Assembly: GCA_029891345.1 (NCBI GenBank)
Contig: CM056994.1
Location: forward strand, 140,266,457-140,330,456
Origin: Dryococelus australis
Lineage: Eukaryota > Arthropoda > Insecta > Phasmatodea > Phasmatidae
Direction: 5' to 3'
Length of the DNA: 64,000 bases
The notes under the pieces were generated by a model that was not told the origin of the DNA, did not search any database, and was given only the letters and a program-made list of their open reading frames with translations. The position numbers and the translations under genes are program-made. Shown here piece after piece: positions 1 to 13,370 of this stretch. Within the stretch, counting starts at the first letter, position 1; each line of letters starts with the position of its first letter.

Positions 1-2425
1 ACATATCAACAAAACAACACAGCAGGTAGATATACCAACCAAAAAAATACAGTTCACACCATATTATTCGCTCTAACACAAGCATACCTCTGTCATGCTA
101 TTAATACTACAGACCATATCAAACACCAAACCTCAGACTTACTTATCAATAATAACATTCAAATTATTGACTACTATTTCACCCATCTAACTTAATCATT
201 TATACATATAAACAAGGCATACTAGCATCCGATCCAATCAAATATTCCAATCGTAAGCTCTAGCCATGCTGTCATAATATCAATTCGATTAATTTTTCCA
301 TTTATGAAACCCATACAAGCTTAATTTCCAAATACCATATCATACTAACTAGCCACACCAGTTAAGAGTTCTGTCCCTCTCATACTAATTAAAACATCCC
401 ATCAAAATATTCCGCTCTTGGAAACTAATCACACAATAAATCCATTATCCCCTCCCCAACGAAGCTACACTTTTATCTAACTGCCAAAACAAGAGAACAT
501 GGATCAGGTCATATCAATCAACGTTATTATACCAAACATACACAGAAATTAAATGTACAACCAACTCGTACCAATAGGTTATACCATTAAGATGTAATAA
601 CTATAAAAAACAAAACAGTACAGGTAGCCCAACCGGCATACAATACCATCATGTTACTCAATCTATTTCTGCAATTGCATGTGACCATAAAAAGGAAAAT
701 ATACTAGTAGGACATAATAACAAAACATACTAATCAGACATACTTACAAAACATATTACCTAAACAAGCTACCTAAAAATAAAAACATTCCGTATACAAA
801 TTCTAAAAGCATGTCTACCAATGACGAGCCTACAAGCAATTCATATTATTATCTGATTGGCCAACATAATATTCAATCCATAAATTTCTACCTTTCTATA
901 CTAACCAATACACCTGTCATCATACCTCCAGCCCCTCTGTTTATCAGCCATACAGACACGTCACACTCAGAGACAAAGCTATTCCATCAAAATAAACTGC
1001 CTCGTAAAATCAATCCAAACTACTGCAATGTCCCAATCACACATTTAAGAAATCGCTACTACCATACTGATATGCCATACAACCAAGGTACATCACAAAA
1101 CGAGTCAACCAATAAACATATACAGATCATCATGTTAGAATAGTATAAAAAACAACAGAGACGCCACACACACATCTCGCAAATATTTTGAGAGGTTAGT
1201 TTTCTCGAACAAGTAAAGCGCGTACGACCGACCAACTTGCAAAGGAGATGTAGATGACGGGTAAGGGAAGGTCAAACTTGTTCGAACGTTACCGCTAGGG
1301 GATGTGCATGTCGACGACCAAACATTTGTTCCCCACCACCCAATCAGAACACATTCACCTAATATAATAGCCTGCGAGTATATTCATACACCCTTGCGAA
1401 TAGGAACTTTGCTGTTCGCTACAGAACATATATACTATGTTATCGCAAAACATGGAACATACATAGATCTTGATCATCACAGACAACCCTATGCCACTGT
1501 CTCAACAGACGAATGACTGTCAATGAACGTTTTATCAACGACTCATGCAAAGAACATTTCTAGGGTAAAATTAAATAACCGTTCTTAATTTACTTTCCAC
1601 ACAAAGACAGAAACGGAATAAAGTAAATTCCTAAACCTTCGTTGGTTGCTACCATTCTGGTTTATCTAAACACACCAACCATTTTAATCTTTCGTGGACA
1701 TAGGTATGTGCAAGTGGGAAATATATATCATACCTAAAATCCAGTCATGGGTTATTAAACAGATCATAAAGGATATAGAGCATTACTTTTTTAGGAATAA
1801 TTATGCAAAACTCTTCAAAACAAAGGTATCTCCATATACATATATAAAAGAAATAAAAAACATATATACCTTAATCGTATATAATAGAAATAATACAAAT
1901 CACTCACTTATACACTTCATTTTAAAAATCCATGATATATTGCAAACGATTGATGGAGTAATTTATTTTTCAGACATAAATAATAATGTCCTTTTTTTAA
2001 CATCCTGATATGACAGTGCTTCATTTCCAGAAAAGCAGACCTCACACTTACCATAATCTTATCATTAATTAAATATGTCGACCAGCTTTTACCCAATGAC
2101 CAAACAAAATTTAATCACATATCAAACTAATATACAGCCCAAACCTCCATATGAATATCGAAAATTATTTAAACTGTGTCGTAAAATTTTGATGTCACAT
2201 TAAAGTCGCTGCTGAAAAAACGGACCAGAAATCCATTTATACATAATCTTCAAGACAAAATATTCTAACTTTTAATATTCCAAAATACAGAAAACTACCT
2301 ACAATCTATTCCACTACATCATATAGGTTATACCAAAATGCTTCCGTTCATACTATCCAGAACAACAAAGCAATCATATAAGCATTCGTATGAAATGTCC
2401 CCAACGAATTTATCTGGTAAAACAT
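1..2425 (+). repeat. FB-1 left arm of a long inverted repeat
   Basis: This block is an imperfect reverse complement of 5390-7665. Matching anchors, left to right, are the stretch near 92-130 with 7505-7545, the GC-richer core 1190-1320 with 6600-6780 (shared CCCCTAGCG / CGCTAGGGG), 1655-1685 with 6245-6280, 2060-2085 with 5650-5680, and 2300-2425 with 5390-5520. The arm is strikingly poor in G on the + strand and its partner is poor in C. ORFs at 811-1143, 1304-1516 and 1694-2008 are open, but only the C-terminal part of the last (NHSLIHFILKI) is matched by an open stretch in the other arm (NHSLINFILKI, 5669-5878, minus). Coding capacity is therefore doubtful. The arm probably continues beyond the window start. 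Confidence 0.8.
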
Positions 2426-2529
2426 GGCGCTTCCTCTCATAATGTGTTTCAGCGGGTAAGTAATGAAAAGGTCGCAATCGCCAAGATTGCTTGTGGGTAG
2501 GCGAGAAGTATCGTGGGGGTGAATACCAC

Positions 2530-2556
2530 GGGAAAAAATATATATATATAATATAT

Positions 2557-2612
<56 letters not shown>

Positions 2613-2810
2613 TATAAAGGATATGTATATATAGTTATATAAATGATAGGAATCTATATATATATATATATATATAGCTATATAAAGGATGGGAATATAT
2701 ATATATATATATATAGTTATATAAAGGATACGAATATATGTAATTATCTTTAAGATAGGAATATACATAATTATATAAGATAGTATTATACAAATAGTGT
2801 GTTTTCTTCT
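2530..2810. repeat. TA microsatellite with a short tandem unit
   Basis: Long (TA)n tracts alternate with copies of a unit containing TAGTTATATAAAGGAT, seen four or more times between 2605 and 2740. It lies in the FB-1 spacer. No gene is seen; the minus ORF here is a translation of the repeat. Confidence 0.9.
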
Positions 2811-3017
2811 GGGCGAACGTATCATTGGGTTTTTTCAGAGTTATCCCAATTGTGAAGGTTTTATGATTATTTCTGAGTATTTATAATTTTGGTGAAATTA
2901 TATGTTTCTTTTTTTTTAATGGTAGATTTTGAAAATATTGTAAGTAACTTCAGGAACCTATGACACCATTCAAGCGTAAGCTAAATAGTTTCAATTATAC
3001 AAACATTTTCTGAACTT

Positions 3018-3100
3018 GTCAGGTTGTCGAGCAGTCTAAGACTTTGGATTTAAGCTCTAGTTTCTTTTAAGGATAGTGTGGGTTCTAATCCGGAATAATA
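3018..3100 (+). pseudogene. tRNA-Leu(TAA)-like relic
   Basis: The order of parts matches a class II tRNA. There is an A-box-like TGTCGAGCAGTCTAAGAC at 3025-3042, a TGGATTTAAGCTCTAG anticodon arm that would present TAA, a long variable region, and a B-box GGTTCTAATCC at 3081-3091. The 3' side (CGGAATAATA) does not pair with the 5' GTCAGGT, so the acceptor stem is broken. It is either a dead tRNA gene or the head of a tRNA-derived SINE. Confidence 0.55.
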
Positions 3101-3875
3101 CATTTAATTTTCAGACATATATTGAAGACAGTCGAGATGGTCTCATCCGCAGTTCGTCTGTCGTTCGAGTAGGAGTTGTCTTTCTCTGACGGATTTCTAG
3201 TGACTTAAGACTTAGCTACATCATTTTTAAACTTATAAAAGCAGTGTGCGTGTGTCGTCGCTCCAATTAATCCAAAATGTCATTCTCTTATCGTGAAGGT
3301 ATAGTGAAAACTTTGGTTTGTTGTTCCAGCAGTCAAATAATTTTTATCAGCTAATGTGACAAACGGAAAGCTTAAATCACTAGCAGAATTCGACACAGTT
3401 ACTGATCTCACCTACCTACCTATATACCTAAAGAATTCCTTCTGACGTAAGCACAACATGAAATTAAATGGGTATACAAGAGAAACAGAAAAGTGGTATT
3501 CAACATTCAAATATGTATATGTGTAAAAACGCATAGTAGTTTGATGGATGAATTCGCACGTTAGAAAATGAAGAGGTTTATTATCCTTCATATAACACTA
3601 CATCCCGTGTTTTGCTTTTACATATTCATACTCAGCAGACCGATAATGCGATAGTAGATATAACGTAAACTTATTCTACTGTTTTGAAAACAGTATATAG
3701 GCTTGCATCATGTAAGAATGGATGCAATTTCGCCAACGACTGTGGTGGACAGGATCGTCACGAGTGGAATCATCTATTATGACCATGCACTGTGCTAAAG
3801 TTGGCATCAGTGGTTGAAGACTTAACTGGAACACCGAAATCAGCGAGGAGAGCAATGGTTCTGAAGAGTCGCTAA

Positions 3876-4257
3876 GAACATAATGGTATCAATGTTGTTG
3901 TGGAAAATGCTTTTAACCAAAGTTGTAGTGGGCGCCGACATGAAAGTAGTCATTGCTTGTTCAGTCCAGCATACAAGTCGTTCCAGTGCGATAAGTGCGA
4001 TGCTGTGTTTTTTCGTAGTAATATCCTATATAGACATAAGAAGTGTAAAGTTACTGTTTGTCGATTATCGGGAAGCGAATGCAAGTACTGCAGCAAGATA
4101 TTCTCAACTAGGTTTAGCGGGAGAAAACATGAAGTTAGTAACTGTCCATTTGCCATAAGCTACAATACCTACATAATGTGTTAACTGCAATGTCGTATAT
4201 GCGAATAAACGTGCCTCGATTGCTCACAATAAGATTTGTACTATAAAATTGGCGTAA
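3876..4257 (+). pseudogene. C2HC zinc-finger protein in the FB-1 spacer
   Basis: The reading frame from 3876 has no ATG before its upstream stop and ends at 4184. It shows a half finger with H-x4-C (RRHESSHC), then a finger C-x2-C-x12-H-x2-C (CDKC...HKKC), then C-x2-C-x12-H-x4-C (CKYC...HEVSNC). A fourth unit, C-x2-C-x12-H-x3-C (CVNC...HNKIC), follows at 4177-4257 in the next frame, so a frameshift or a lost splice separates it. Such arrays normally bind nucleic acid. The gene sits between two inverted arms, which makes it a candidate element-encoded protein. The same finger type occurs in the FB-2 arms. An exon of a spliced gene is possible instead. Confidence 0.6.
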
Positions 4258-4747
4258 AGTATAAATACTTTTGCTGAATGTGGAATATGGTTGAGTGATG
4301 TAAGTAACAGACTGTATTTTGGAAAAGTGATTGAAATAAAGATTAAGTGAATGGAAGGACTATTGTTCTTATTCATTTCATCATCAACTGACACTGTGCA
4401 GGTGCAGAAATGCTATGTGCTGACTTAGGCTATCGGACGCCATCCATATTAAAATATATGTTAATACTTGTTTGGTGTAGCTATTGATACAGTCTTCTCT
4501 GACAATTTAAAATGGTACTTAGAAGAGACATACAAGACTTTTTGATGACATTAATTTTCCAGTAAAGAGTCATCTGTGAATAAAGGAACGGAAACTTCAA
4601 TTAATTAATGTGAGGTGGAATATGTTAACCATCTTCAGTAGCAATTGCTTTGTCACTGTGTAGGATGTTTGAGATCGTACCGGAGTGAAGTTGAAGTATA
4701 AGTCTGCATGATGATGATGGATGTGAAAATGATAGTGTTTATCTCAG

Positions 4748-4905
4748 TAATTCGCTGGAATATTTCATAGGAATGCTTATTTGATTGTTCAGTTGTCATG
4801 GGTGGTATGATTGAATGGGTTGTAGATATTAAGTGTTGTTATATTCTGTTCAGGTATTTCGGATATTACAAGTTAGAATGTTTGCCTGGCTGAATATATA
4901 GAAAT
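4748..4905 (+). repeat. Direct duplicate of the inner edge of the FB-1 right arm
   Basis: This stretch (for example TTTCATAGGAATGCTTAT, later TTACAAGTTAGAATGTTT) matches 5405-5575 in the same orientation, about 660 bases away. The FB-1 arm therefore carries a tandem internal duplication. The rest of 4260-5390 is G/T-rich and resembles arm sequence, but I cannot align it clearly. Confidence 0.6.
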
Positions 4906-5389
4906 GGTTGTTTGGTATGATAATTTTAGCAGGAGTATGATATGAACTCAAATATTATGAGTTAAACATTTCTTTCGATAGGTGGTAGTCGTAATTAAGG
5001 CATCGAGTTTTAACAGATCTTGCTTGTATGATATGCTAATTTTGCTGGTAATGTGTCTTTGCAAATGAATGGCATGGTGTGATAGTAAGGCTGGTCAGAA
5101 TTTGGAATATTTGGTTTGGTAATTGATATATTCTGGCAGTATGGTATGGCAGTATGTTAGTTAATAGATTCTGTAATGGCCTGCCTAGATGGACGGTGGG
5201 ACATGATACTGCTGCGTGTATTGATGGTTTGAATGTTTTTTTTTTCTACTGGGAAATTTGAATTGTTGGTTTGGCGATATGGTTTATAGAAATATGATTT
5301 TGTTAAGGTTGGATCGTTGACTATAGTAAACTGTTTGGGTGTTGGTATTATTTGAATGTGTGTGTGCTTTGCTATTACATTCTGAAATG

Positions 5390-7665
5390 TTTTATTAGAG
5401 AAATTTGATGGGACCATTTCATAGGAATGCTTATATGATTGTTTTATTGTCCTGCATGTTATGAACGGATGTGTTTTGGTATAACCGATATGATGTAATG
5501 GAATGGATTCTAGGTAGTGTTCGGGTATTTTGAAATAATACAAGTTAGAATATTTTTCCTGGAAGAATATGTATGAAAGGAGTTTTTTTTTTTTTTTTTT
5601 TGGCTATAAACTATTTTGATATGACATTAAATTGCGACTGGGCATTTGGGAGAAATTGGTCGACATATTTAATTAATAATGAGATTGTGATGTAGGCGAG
5701 GTCTTCCTTTCTGTAAATGAAATACTGACATATCCGGACATGTATAAAAAAAACTACTGTTTATATCTAAAAAATTAATGAATCCATCAAACAATTGCGA
5801 TATATCATCGATTTTTAAAATGAAGTTTATAAGAGAGTGGTTTGTAGGAGTAAATAGAATATCCTTGCATGATGGCAAAATGTTTGCAAGGAGAGTTCAA
5901 AATGTTTGTCTATAGAAGAGATGAAATGGAATACTGGTAGGAAATTTTCCCTAGTAATTGGAATATCTTGAATGTGTATATGTAAGGGCTGGTGGAATGT
6001 TTGAACCTACGATGTTCCGGATATGTGAATAGATATATTATTCGCCTTTGCATTAAATTCGACCAAGGTATATATATGCTGTTTATACCGTGTATATATA
6101 AGATGTATATGGAAATACTTGTTTTTAAGGAGATTCGCAGAAATTTTTTTTTAAAGTAATGAATTACAACCTAAACGAACTGTTAAATTACCCATGGCTC
6201 GATTTTAGGTATAATAAATTCTTCCCTTGTATGTTACTAAGTTCACATAAAATGGTTGGTGTGGTTAGATAAACCGGACTGGTAGTGATAAGTGAATGTT
6301 TATGTATTTACGTTATTCTGTTTGTATGTGTGTGTGTGTGTATGCCAGTGGAAGGTATAGTAGAAATGGATACTTACTTTTTAGCCTAGAAATGGTGGTT
6401 CGCAAGAGTCGTTGACAAAACGATCAGTGGCAGTCTTTCGTCTGCTAAGACATTTGCATAGGGTTGTGTGTGATGGTCAAGATCTATGTATGCTTCATGT
6501 ATTGCGATAGCTTAGTATATATATATACTGTAGGGAAAGGCAAAGTTACTTTTCGCAAGGGTTGTATGGATACCCTCGCTAGCTGTCATATGAGGTGAAT
6601 GTGATCTGATCGGTTGGTGGGCGGAAAATGTCTTGTCATCGACACGCACCTCCCCTAGCGTTAATGTTGGAACTAGTCTCGCTCTCCTCTACCGTTCTCC
6701 TTCATCTCCTTTAAATCTGATCAGTCGTACTCGCGTCTACCGTTCGAGAGATCTTACCCTCTATAGATATGCTAGAGGGTTTTAAACAGGAGGGCAGGAT
6801 GTATGATGACAGGTGTGATAGTTAGTATATAAGGTCGAAATGTTTAGCTTGAATATTATGTTGGCCAGTCTGATAATAATATGAGTTGTATGTATGCTCA
6901 TCATAGGTAGTGGTGATTTAGAATCTTTATACTATATGATCTCTCTGCATGGTTGTCATAGGTACATTGTTTTGGTAATATGTTTTGCTAGTATGTCTAA
7001 CTAGTATGTTTTCGGTTGGTAAGGTCAATTGGAATTGCGGAAATGGTTGGAGTAACATTATAGTATTATCTGCCAGTGTGTACTGCCTTTATGGTTTGGT
7101 ATTTATAGCTAGTACATCTTAACAGAGTAAACTATCGATATGACTTCGTTGTACAGTTAGTTTCTTGTATTGTTCATATAGACATTGTGTCGATTGGTAT
7201 GATCTGATCCATGTTCGGTTGTTTTGGCAGTATGACAAAAGTGTAGCTTCGTTGGTGTGGGGAGAATTGTTTAATCGTGTGATTAGTTTGTAAGAGCGGA
7301 ATAGTTTGATGGGATGATTTAATTAGTATGAGAGGGGCAGAATTCTTTTTGCATATAGAATGAGATCTTGGCATGACTGAAGTATGATGGGGTTATGGTT
7401 GGTATAGTACCCGGTACTCCTGGACTCTAAGGTTATTCATTTTTTGTGTTGTGGTCAGAATTTTTGTTGGGATGGATATTTGATTGAGTGATTTATATTA
7501 TTGTCAGGTATGATATTTGGCTGGTGTCTGATGCTATGACAAATAAGTTGGACTATTGATTTTTTTATAAGGCCAGTTTGGGCTGAGATAAGCTTGATTT
7601 CTAGTTTGAGTAGTGCATATATTTAGTCAGATGACGGTTGGTAGAGGATAAATTCCACAAAAATT
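5390..7665 (-). repeat. FB-1 right arm of a long inverted repeat
   Basis: Inverted partner of 1-2425, with the anchors listed there. It contains the GC-richer core at 6596-6790, a TG microsatellite at 6325-6340 and a poly-T run near 5582-5600. It is depleted in C on the + strand. The outer end is near 7665, where similarity to the window start runs out. Minus-strand ORFs (5157-5543, 5669-5878, 7174-7374) are translations of arm repeats, and I do not support them as genes. Confidence 0.8.
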
Positions 7666-9461
7666 TGCCGATCTATTCACTGAATAGCATAATATGTAAG
7701 CAAATAAAAACAAAAAATAATTTAAATAATAAACTAAACTTTTATTTATTCATAGTAATTTGTACATCTGCTTCTCTGAAATACTTATAAATTCAGTGGC
7801 ATTTAAAATCAACATTAATGCGAGTGCATGCTGTAGGAAGGCTATAGTACACGTAACATCGACTGAGTTATACGTGGCCAATAATAACTACTAACTAATC
7901 ATCGTTGCTCTGTCAGTGGATAAGTTTTTGTGATGTGAAAATATATTTCGTCCTTTCTTCGCTCAGCTTGAACTCATGGTCACACTTAAAGTAGACAACT
8001 AATTCCTGTCATACCGGCAGCTCAGAAGACTGATAACTCTTGAATCTTAACACATTGACTCAAAAATGAAATGAAAATGACCCAAAATGACTTGCTTCAT
8101 ATCACCATAGCTCCATTGTCCCTTAGCTCCATAGCTTCATAGGTACACGTTGTCATAATATTTATGTAAAAATATTTCTCATATTTTTAAAATAAAAAAA
8201 GAAATTCCAGGTTCTGACGTACATGACTAGTGTGCAGTGGATATGTTAGGTGAAGTTAGGTTCAGTAGATGGTGAGAGAATTATAATAAAATTAATATAT
8301 TCAGAGTTCTTACATGATGGATAGGTTAGGTGAAGTGGATACTGAATTGTTATGCATGATAATGGGATGGTGTGTCAAAAAATTAACCAGTCCTGCCATA
8401 GGTGTAGAAAACTTTTTTCAAAGTTCAACATAGTGTACAATTCCCTATTTGTAAATACTAATGTCTGGGATAGCAATAAAATATTATAAGTAAGTTAAAA
8501 TTTACATATATACTCAAAATGTTAAAACTAAAAAAGGAAATAGTTTTTGCTGGCCTCTGCAAGTCTGGAGTGGGTTGGAAGAGCAGATGGTTTGCATGAG
8601 TTAAAGTAGGTGGAACATTGAATGTGAAGGTGCCTGTTTACTAGTGTATAAACACTCAGGTTAATTTTATGGAGCTGTTTGACAGAGGCAGTCGTGAAAC
8701 TTTGTCGAGATGAATATATGGCCATGGGTTCTTGTTAGATGCTTGCTAGAATGGACTATATTGAGCTGCGTGTAAGCAGATTACATTAACTATCTAAAAA
8801 ATGATTTTTATGCTGTAATGATACTATGTGAATTAGGTGGAAAATTGAGGAAATCTGGTTTTATGTTTGTAGTCTGAAGTATTGAATATACATAAATTAA
8901 AGAAGTCTTTAATTTCTCGCTGGTGTTCTACCCAGCCTGATATATACAGAATATAATGGTGCTTGGTTTATCCACTTATACATACAGTGAATAAAATCCA
9001 AATAGGAATGTTATGTCTGCCAAAAATAGTTGAGGCAGCGAATAATTAACATTGCTTATAATTTAGACTTGAAGATAGGAGATTGGAATTGAAGTTGAGA
9101 GAACTTCTTGCATTACTCTACATACACTTCATGCATAACTTAAAAAATTTAATACATTTTAAATTTGTTAAAATATTAGATTATTACTTGACTTATGCTA
9201 TGCCTATAAACGTAATATGGTTACCAGAAACATAGTGAATTCCTGGACACATAAATGATACATGCAAACTGAGCTTCATGAGCCTGGTATTAATAGATCG
9301 CAAATTATTTTCACTTGTGATTATTAATATTCCCTTTCTTACATCCTAACTTGCTACAAAATTATTTTAGAAAGAATATATAAAAAGAATAATTATATGT
9401 GAGCTTAAGCATTCAGACTCCGACTTAAAGTTACGGAATGATTTCAATACAGTAAATCGCT

Positions 9462-9463
<2 letters not shown>
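7666..9463. other. No gene seen
   Basis: AT-rich anonymous sequence. The GGTTAGGTGAAGT motif occurs around 8245 and 8330 as a short direct repeat. No ORF longer than 65 codons and no recognisable protein fragment were found. Confidence 0.6.
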
Positions 9464-9505
<42 letters not shown>

Positions 9506-9617
9506 CTGCTATCAAATATAGTATACACAAACCATATATATGAACTGATTGAAAAATTAAAAATACATTTAAAAAAATTTTGTAACTGTATGAGGGAATG
9601 TAACTTCTAAGTTTACA

Positions 9618-9698
<81 letters not shown>

Positions 9699-9775
9699 TT
9701 GGGTGTGAGCGCTATATATATTGTGCGTGTGTGCTATATATGTGTGTGTGCTATATATATGTGTGTGTGTGTTTT
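9464..9775. repeat. TA and TG microsatellites
   Basis: (TA)n at about 9466-9504 and 9620-9686, followed by TGTG tracts interleaved with CTATATA up to 9772. Simple sequence only. Confidence 0.95.
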
Positions 9776-9789
9776 GAGCACTTGCTTTA

Positions 9790-9860
9790 ATGTGAGCTCG
9801 TGGTAGCTAAGTAATCAAGGTGCTTGGTTTGAATCCCACCCGAGCATGACAATTTTTTCT
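9790..9860 (+). repeat. tRNA-headed SINE-like fragment
   Basis: A-box-like TGGTAGCTAAGTAATC near 9801 and B-box GGTTTGAATCC at 9826-9836 have RNA polymerase III promoter spacing. A poly-T stretch follows. No body is recognised. Confidence 0.5.
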
Positions 9861-10540
9861 TTTTTTAAATGCTGCCAGCTGTCATGGGAATATGTGAAAA
9901 TTACTCAATGAAATCTCTTTGAACTCAATTTGAATTGTAAATGCATAAAAAAAATATTTTTACTGCATTTTTAAAGATTTTTTTTCGTAATTTTTTGAAT
10001 GACAAATGAAATAAATTCAAATAATTCTACTTATTTATACGCGAATCGCTTCATAGATGAATGATTGGGAAGAACTGCCGGCCGAGTGCCTCGCGGTCAT
10101 TTACACTCTGTCCCTTCCCTGCATGACGCCTGCCGATGACATCACTCTCCGCCTTTCAGAGCTGGCTCGAGGGGCCTGCCCTGGCAGACCTGTCAGCATG
10201 TGCCTGGCTACAAGGCTAGGCGAACAAGTGTAGGGGTAAATTTGGTCGGACGTATTCGATAAAAAAACATTTAAGAAATATCGATTGAATCGATTTTTTA
10301 AGTCGTGGTGTATATTTACTAATACATATTTTACACATGCTTATAAAATTGAATAAAATATATGAACATTATTTAATAAAAAAATAATACTCAAAATATA
10401 AAAAACTGGAAAAAATTATTGATATGAAAATAAAATACTTAAAAATGATTTAAGAAATAAACATGAAATGTCTTTAATGAGAAGCAAGATATTATTTATT
10501 CGTATCCAAGCTATATGTTCCTTAAGAAATTCTGTCCCAG
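9861..10540. other. No gene; a GC-richer island
   Basis: AT-rich except for 10065-10245, which is clearly GC-richer and contains several CG dinucleotides. No ORF or known motif accounts for it. Confidence 0.5.
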
Positions 10541-10640
10541 CGCATGTCGCGATAGCCTAGTGGTCTAAGCTGTTAGTCTGGCGTCTCAAGGTCCAGCAGA
10601 TCTATCCCGTACCCATTTCAGTAGTGCTCCTAGCGGCCAA
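10541..10640 (+). repeat. Decayed tRNA-headed SINE-like fragment
   Basis: A good A-box (TAGCCTAGTGG, 10553-10563) is followed by a poor B-box near 10597. Probably a SINE head, but weaker than the other copies in the window. Confidence 0.35.
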
Positions 10641-10759
10641 CTCCAGAACCAATATAGCAGTAGAACAAAGGTGAGTAATCAGTGGAGTGTATACGACAGA
10701 TGCGAAATATACTAATCGAACCACTGGCATATCATCTCACGGCCAATGCCAGAACTTTT

Positions 10760-11345
10760 GTAGGAAACAAATGACAAACCAAAAAACAAATATGGTGTCC
10801 TCCATGTAAATGTAAACAAAGATAACAGCATCCAGTAAGAAATGACCAACGAAAAAACCAAGATGGCGATCTCCAGTAATTGCCGATATAAACTAATGAC
10901 TAACAATTGGGAGATATAGGGAAGAAAGAGAGAAAGAGAAAGGAAGAAAGGAAAGAATAAAATAAAGAGAAAGAAAAAATCAAAACAGGAAAGAGTGTGA
11001 GCACACGGAGAAACCCTCGGAGAGGAAGTAGGGGAAAGAGAGAAGTAAATGAAGAGAAGAAAGAAAGAGAAATGTATATGAAAGATTGCAAAAGAGAAAA
11101 AAGTGGAAGCACTCGGAGAAAAATCTCGGAATGCAAGATTATGAAAAATGGCATACTGGCGATTGAACAAACTTTAGTTAAAAGATGGCGGCGTACTGGC
11201 TACAAAGAGGGCGGTGTATTGACTACAAATATGGCGGTCCGCGATGCTGGCGCACCGGCTACCAACATTGCGGAATCCAATATGGCGGTTGCGTGACCAG
11301 AATAACAGAGCGGGATGTCCGTAATCCAACCTGGCGTCTAGCGCC
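10760..11345 (+). repeat. Dispersed ATGGCGG / CCAGTAA repeat cluster
   Basis: Motifs of the type AAGATGGCG...CTCCAGTAA recur at 10785, 10835 and 10860, and ATGGCGG-type words recur at 11185, 11210, 11232 and 11283. A purine-rich tract (GAAAGAGAAAGG-like) fills 10918-11110 and creates long artefactual ORFs on both strands. Related words recur at 42780-43160. Confidence 0.65.
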
Positions 11346-13370
11346 CGGCCAGATCCTTAAACCTCGAGCAGTGTGCCCTAAGATATGCTATATATTTACT
11401 TATATGCTAATTCTACAAACTAAATCCAAATAATTAAACAACTTTATACCTACATAATTGATTACATATTAAATATGTGATAGGACATAAAAAATTCAGA
11501 TTTTTATTACAAAGGCGTATAGAAGGAAGGCAGCTTGATTTAGCAAACTAAACCGAGATAATAATCCTATAAAAGAAGAACAAGTAATGATACGTTCTAA
11601 GAGTACACACTACAATATTTATAATGATTACCTATTTTTAATAATTTAGTTTGCTTGAGAGTAATATTATTATATTCATCTCTTGATTATTTTTGGCATG
11701 TTACCAAAAAGTCTCTGTTTTCTTTTGAAAACAGGCATAGAACTCGTGTTTTGAAGGTTAGTAGGCAGCTTGTTACAGTAATTTACTACTGGCTATGAAG
11801 CTAAATTATAGCTTATATTTTCCTTTAATGTGACGTTGTATTACAGACCTTGTTTCTTTTGTGATATTTTAATTATGGCAGCAATTTAAATAACTTATTT
11901 TTAAATGAAATAACTGTGGAATACTATTGAAAGTGATTGATTTTATTTGTGTGGAATCAATGAATAGTAACCTATTTTCAATCTTCCGCCAACAGTTTTT
12001 GCAAACGGCTTTGTAACATGGCTCCTTTTATGATTATAAATGTACCTAATACATGCGTTTTAATAGTTTTCGCAAACTGTATTGTAATGAATTATCAATG
12101 TTACAGGACAGGACTGCACGGTAGTTGAAAGGGGATAGAACAAGTTTATCACCCATCTCAGTTATAGATAAGGAGCTACAATGCTATTAATTTTTTGGTG
12201 TTGTTTCTTTAGTAGCCGGTTTGAAGAAGAGACAAAATGTGTTCCAGGAAAGATTAGAATTGAAAATAACTGTAACGTTTCGGTATATTTCCCATTTGGT
12301 GTTTACGATTCCGCTGATGTTAATTGGTAAGTTATTAACATTTTGTATGTTATCGTAAACAGCAGGTCGAGCTAAAAATGGCCATCCTTACAAACAAAAC
12401 GCCAAAAAATATTAATTGACAAATTAACATCCTTCTTTTGAAATACGTTCATACTCTTGAGATTGATAAGATAATTTTATGACTCATATTTTTAGCGTGT
12501 CGATACGTATTTTGCAAAAAAAAAAAATTGTTGTCTTCAATGATAATTAAATTTATTTTACTTGAGAGATATTGAGAAATGATCAAAGATTTACATTAAA
12601 AAATTTCAGTTTTTGAAAAAGACTGATTTTATTGCAGGTTTATACAAATATATGTAAAATTAAATTATTTATGAAAAGCTATAATATAAACTGATTGATA
12701 AAGTCTACTACTACGGATAGTATGGCTATTTTCCTGTTATGTTTCTAGAATATTTTAGGTTTTTTTCTGATTTTGCAGTCTTTCTTATAGTGATGATTCC
12801 TTGTTTAAGGTTTTGTTTTATTAAGGTTACTTTCCCCCTTTTATAATTAAAGGGGCTTAGCGAACATGCATTGTGTTGTAAAATATGTAAATCAAATGAT
12901 TATCGTGGCCATAGTGTTCGTCTCTAAACGCGTATTTCGATATTAAGTAAAATAGTGTTCTTGTAGTGTTTTTACATATTGTATTATGTGGTATTCTGTG
13001 CAAATGAGATCAAATAAATAAAATTATACAACAATACTGGCAAAACTGAACAGGTATACGACTTAAATACGGTTAGCTTCCTGGCACAAATTTATTCGCT
13101 CTACAGAAAAACTTACTACTTTACGTGATACGATATAGCTTTAAAGACATCCCTAAGTTACACATTCTGCACCAAGTTAAAGTTGATGAATAACAATGAT
13201 AATGTGTATGTGGTAGGAAAATAGCCGTTGATGGACAAGGGCACCGGGCACAGGAGTGTAGGAGCAGGGGTCGCCATGTCGTTATGTCATCCGACCACCA
13301 ATCATCTTGTCATCTTGGTAGGCGACAGCCATATTAGTAGACGTCACCCATCAGAGAGACCAGTGTCCAT
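11346..13370. other. No gene seen
   Basis: AT-rich anonymous DNA with only short ORFs. I compared translations with reverse-transcriptase and transposase motifs by eye and found no convincing match. Confidence 0.5.

Noticed and set aside
2610-2825. 71-codon minus ORF rich in Tyr and Ile
   Set aside because: Direct translation of the TA microsatellite.
10712-11296. Long ORFs on both strands, including a 152-codon one
   Set aside because: They translate a purine-rich tract and ATGGCGG repeats; composition explains the absence of stops.
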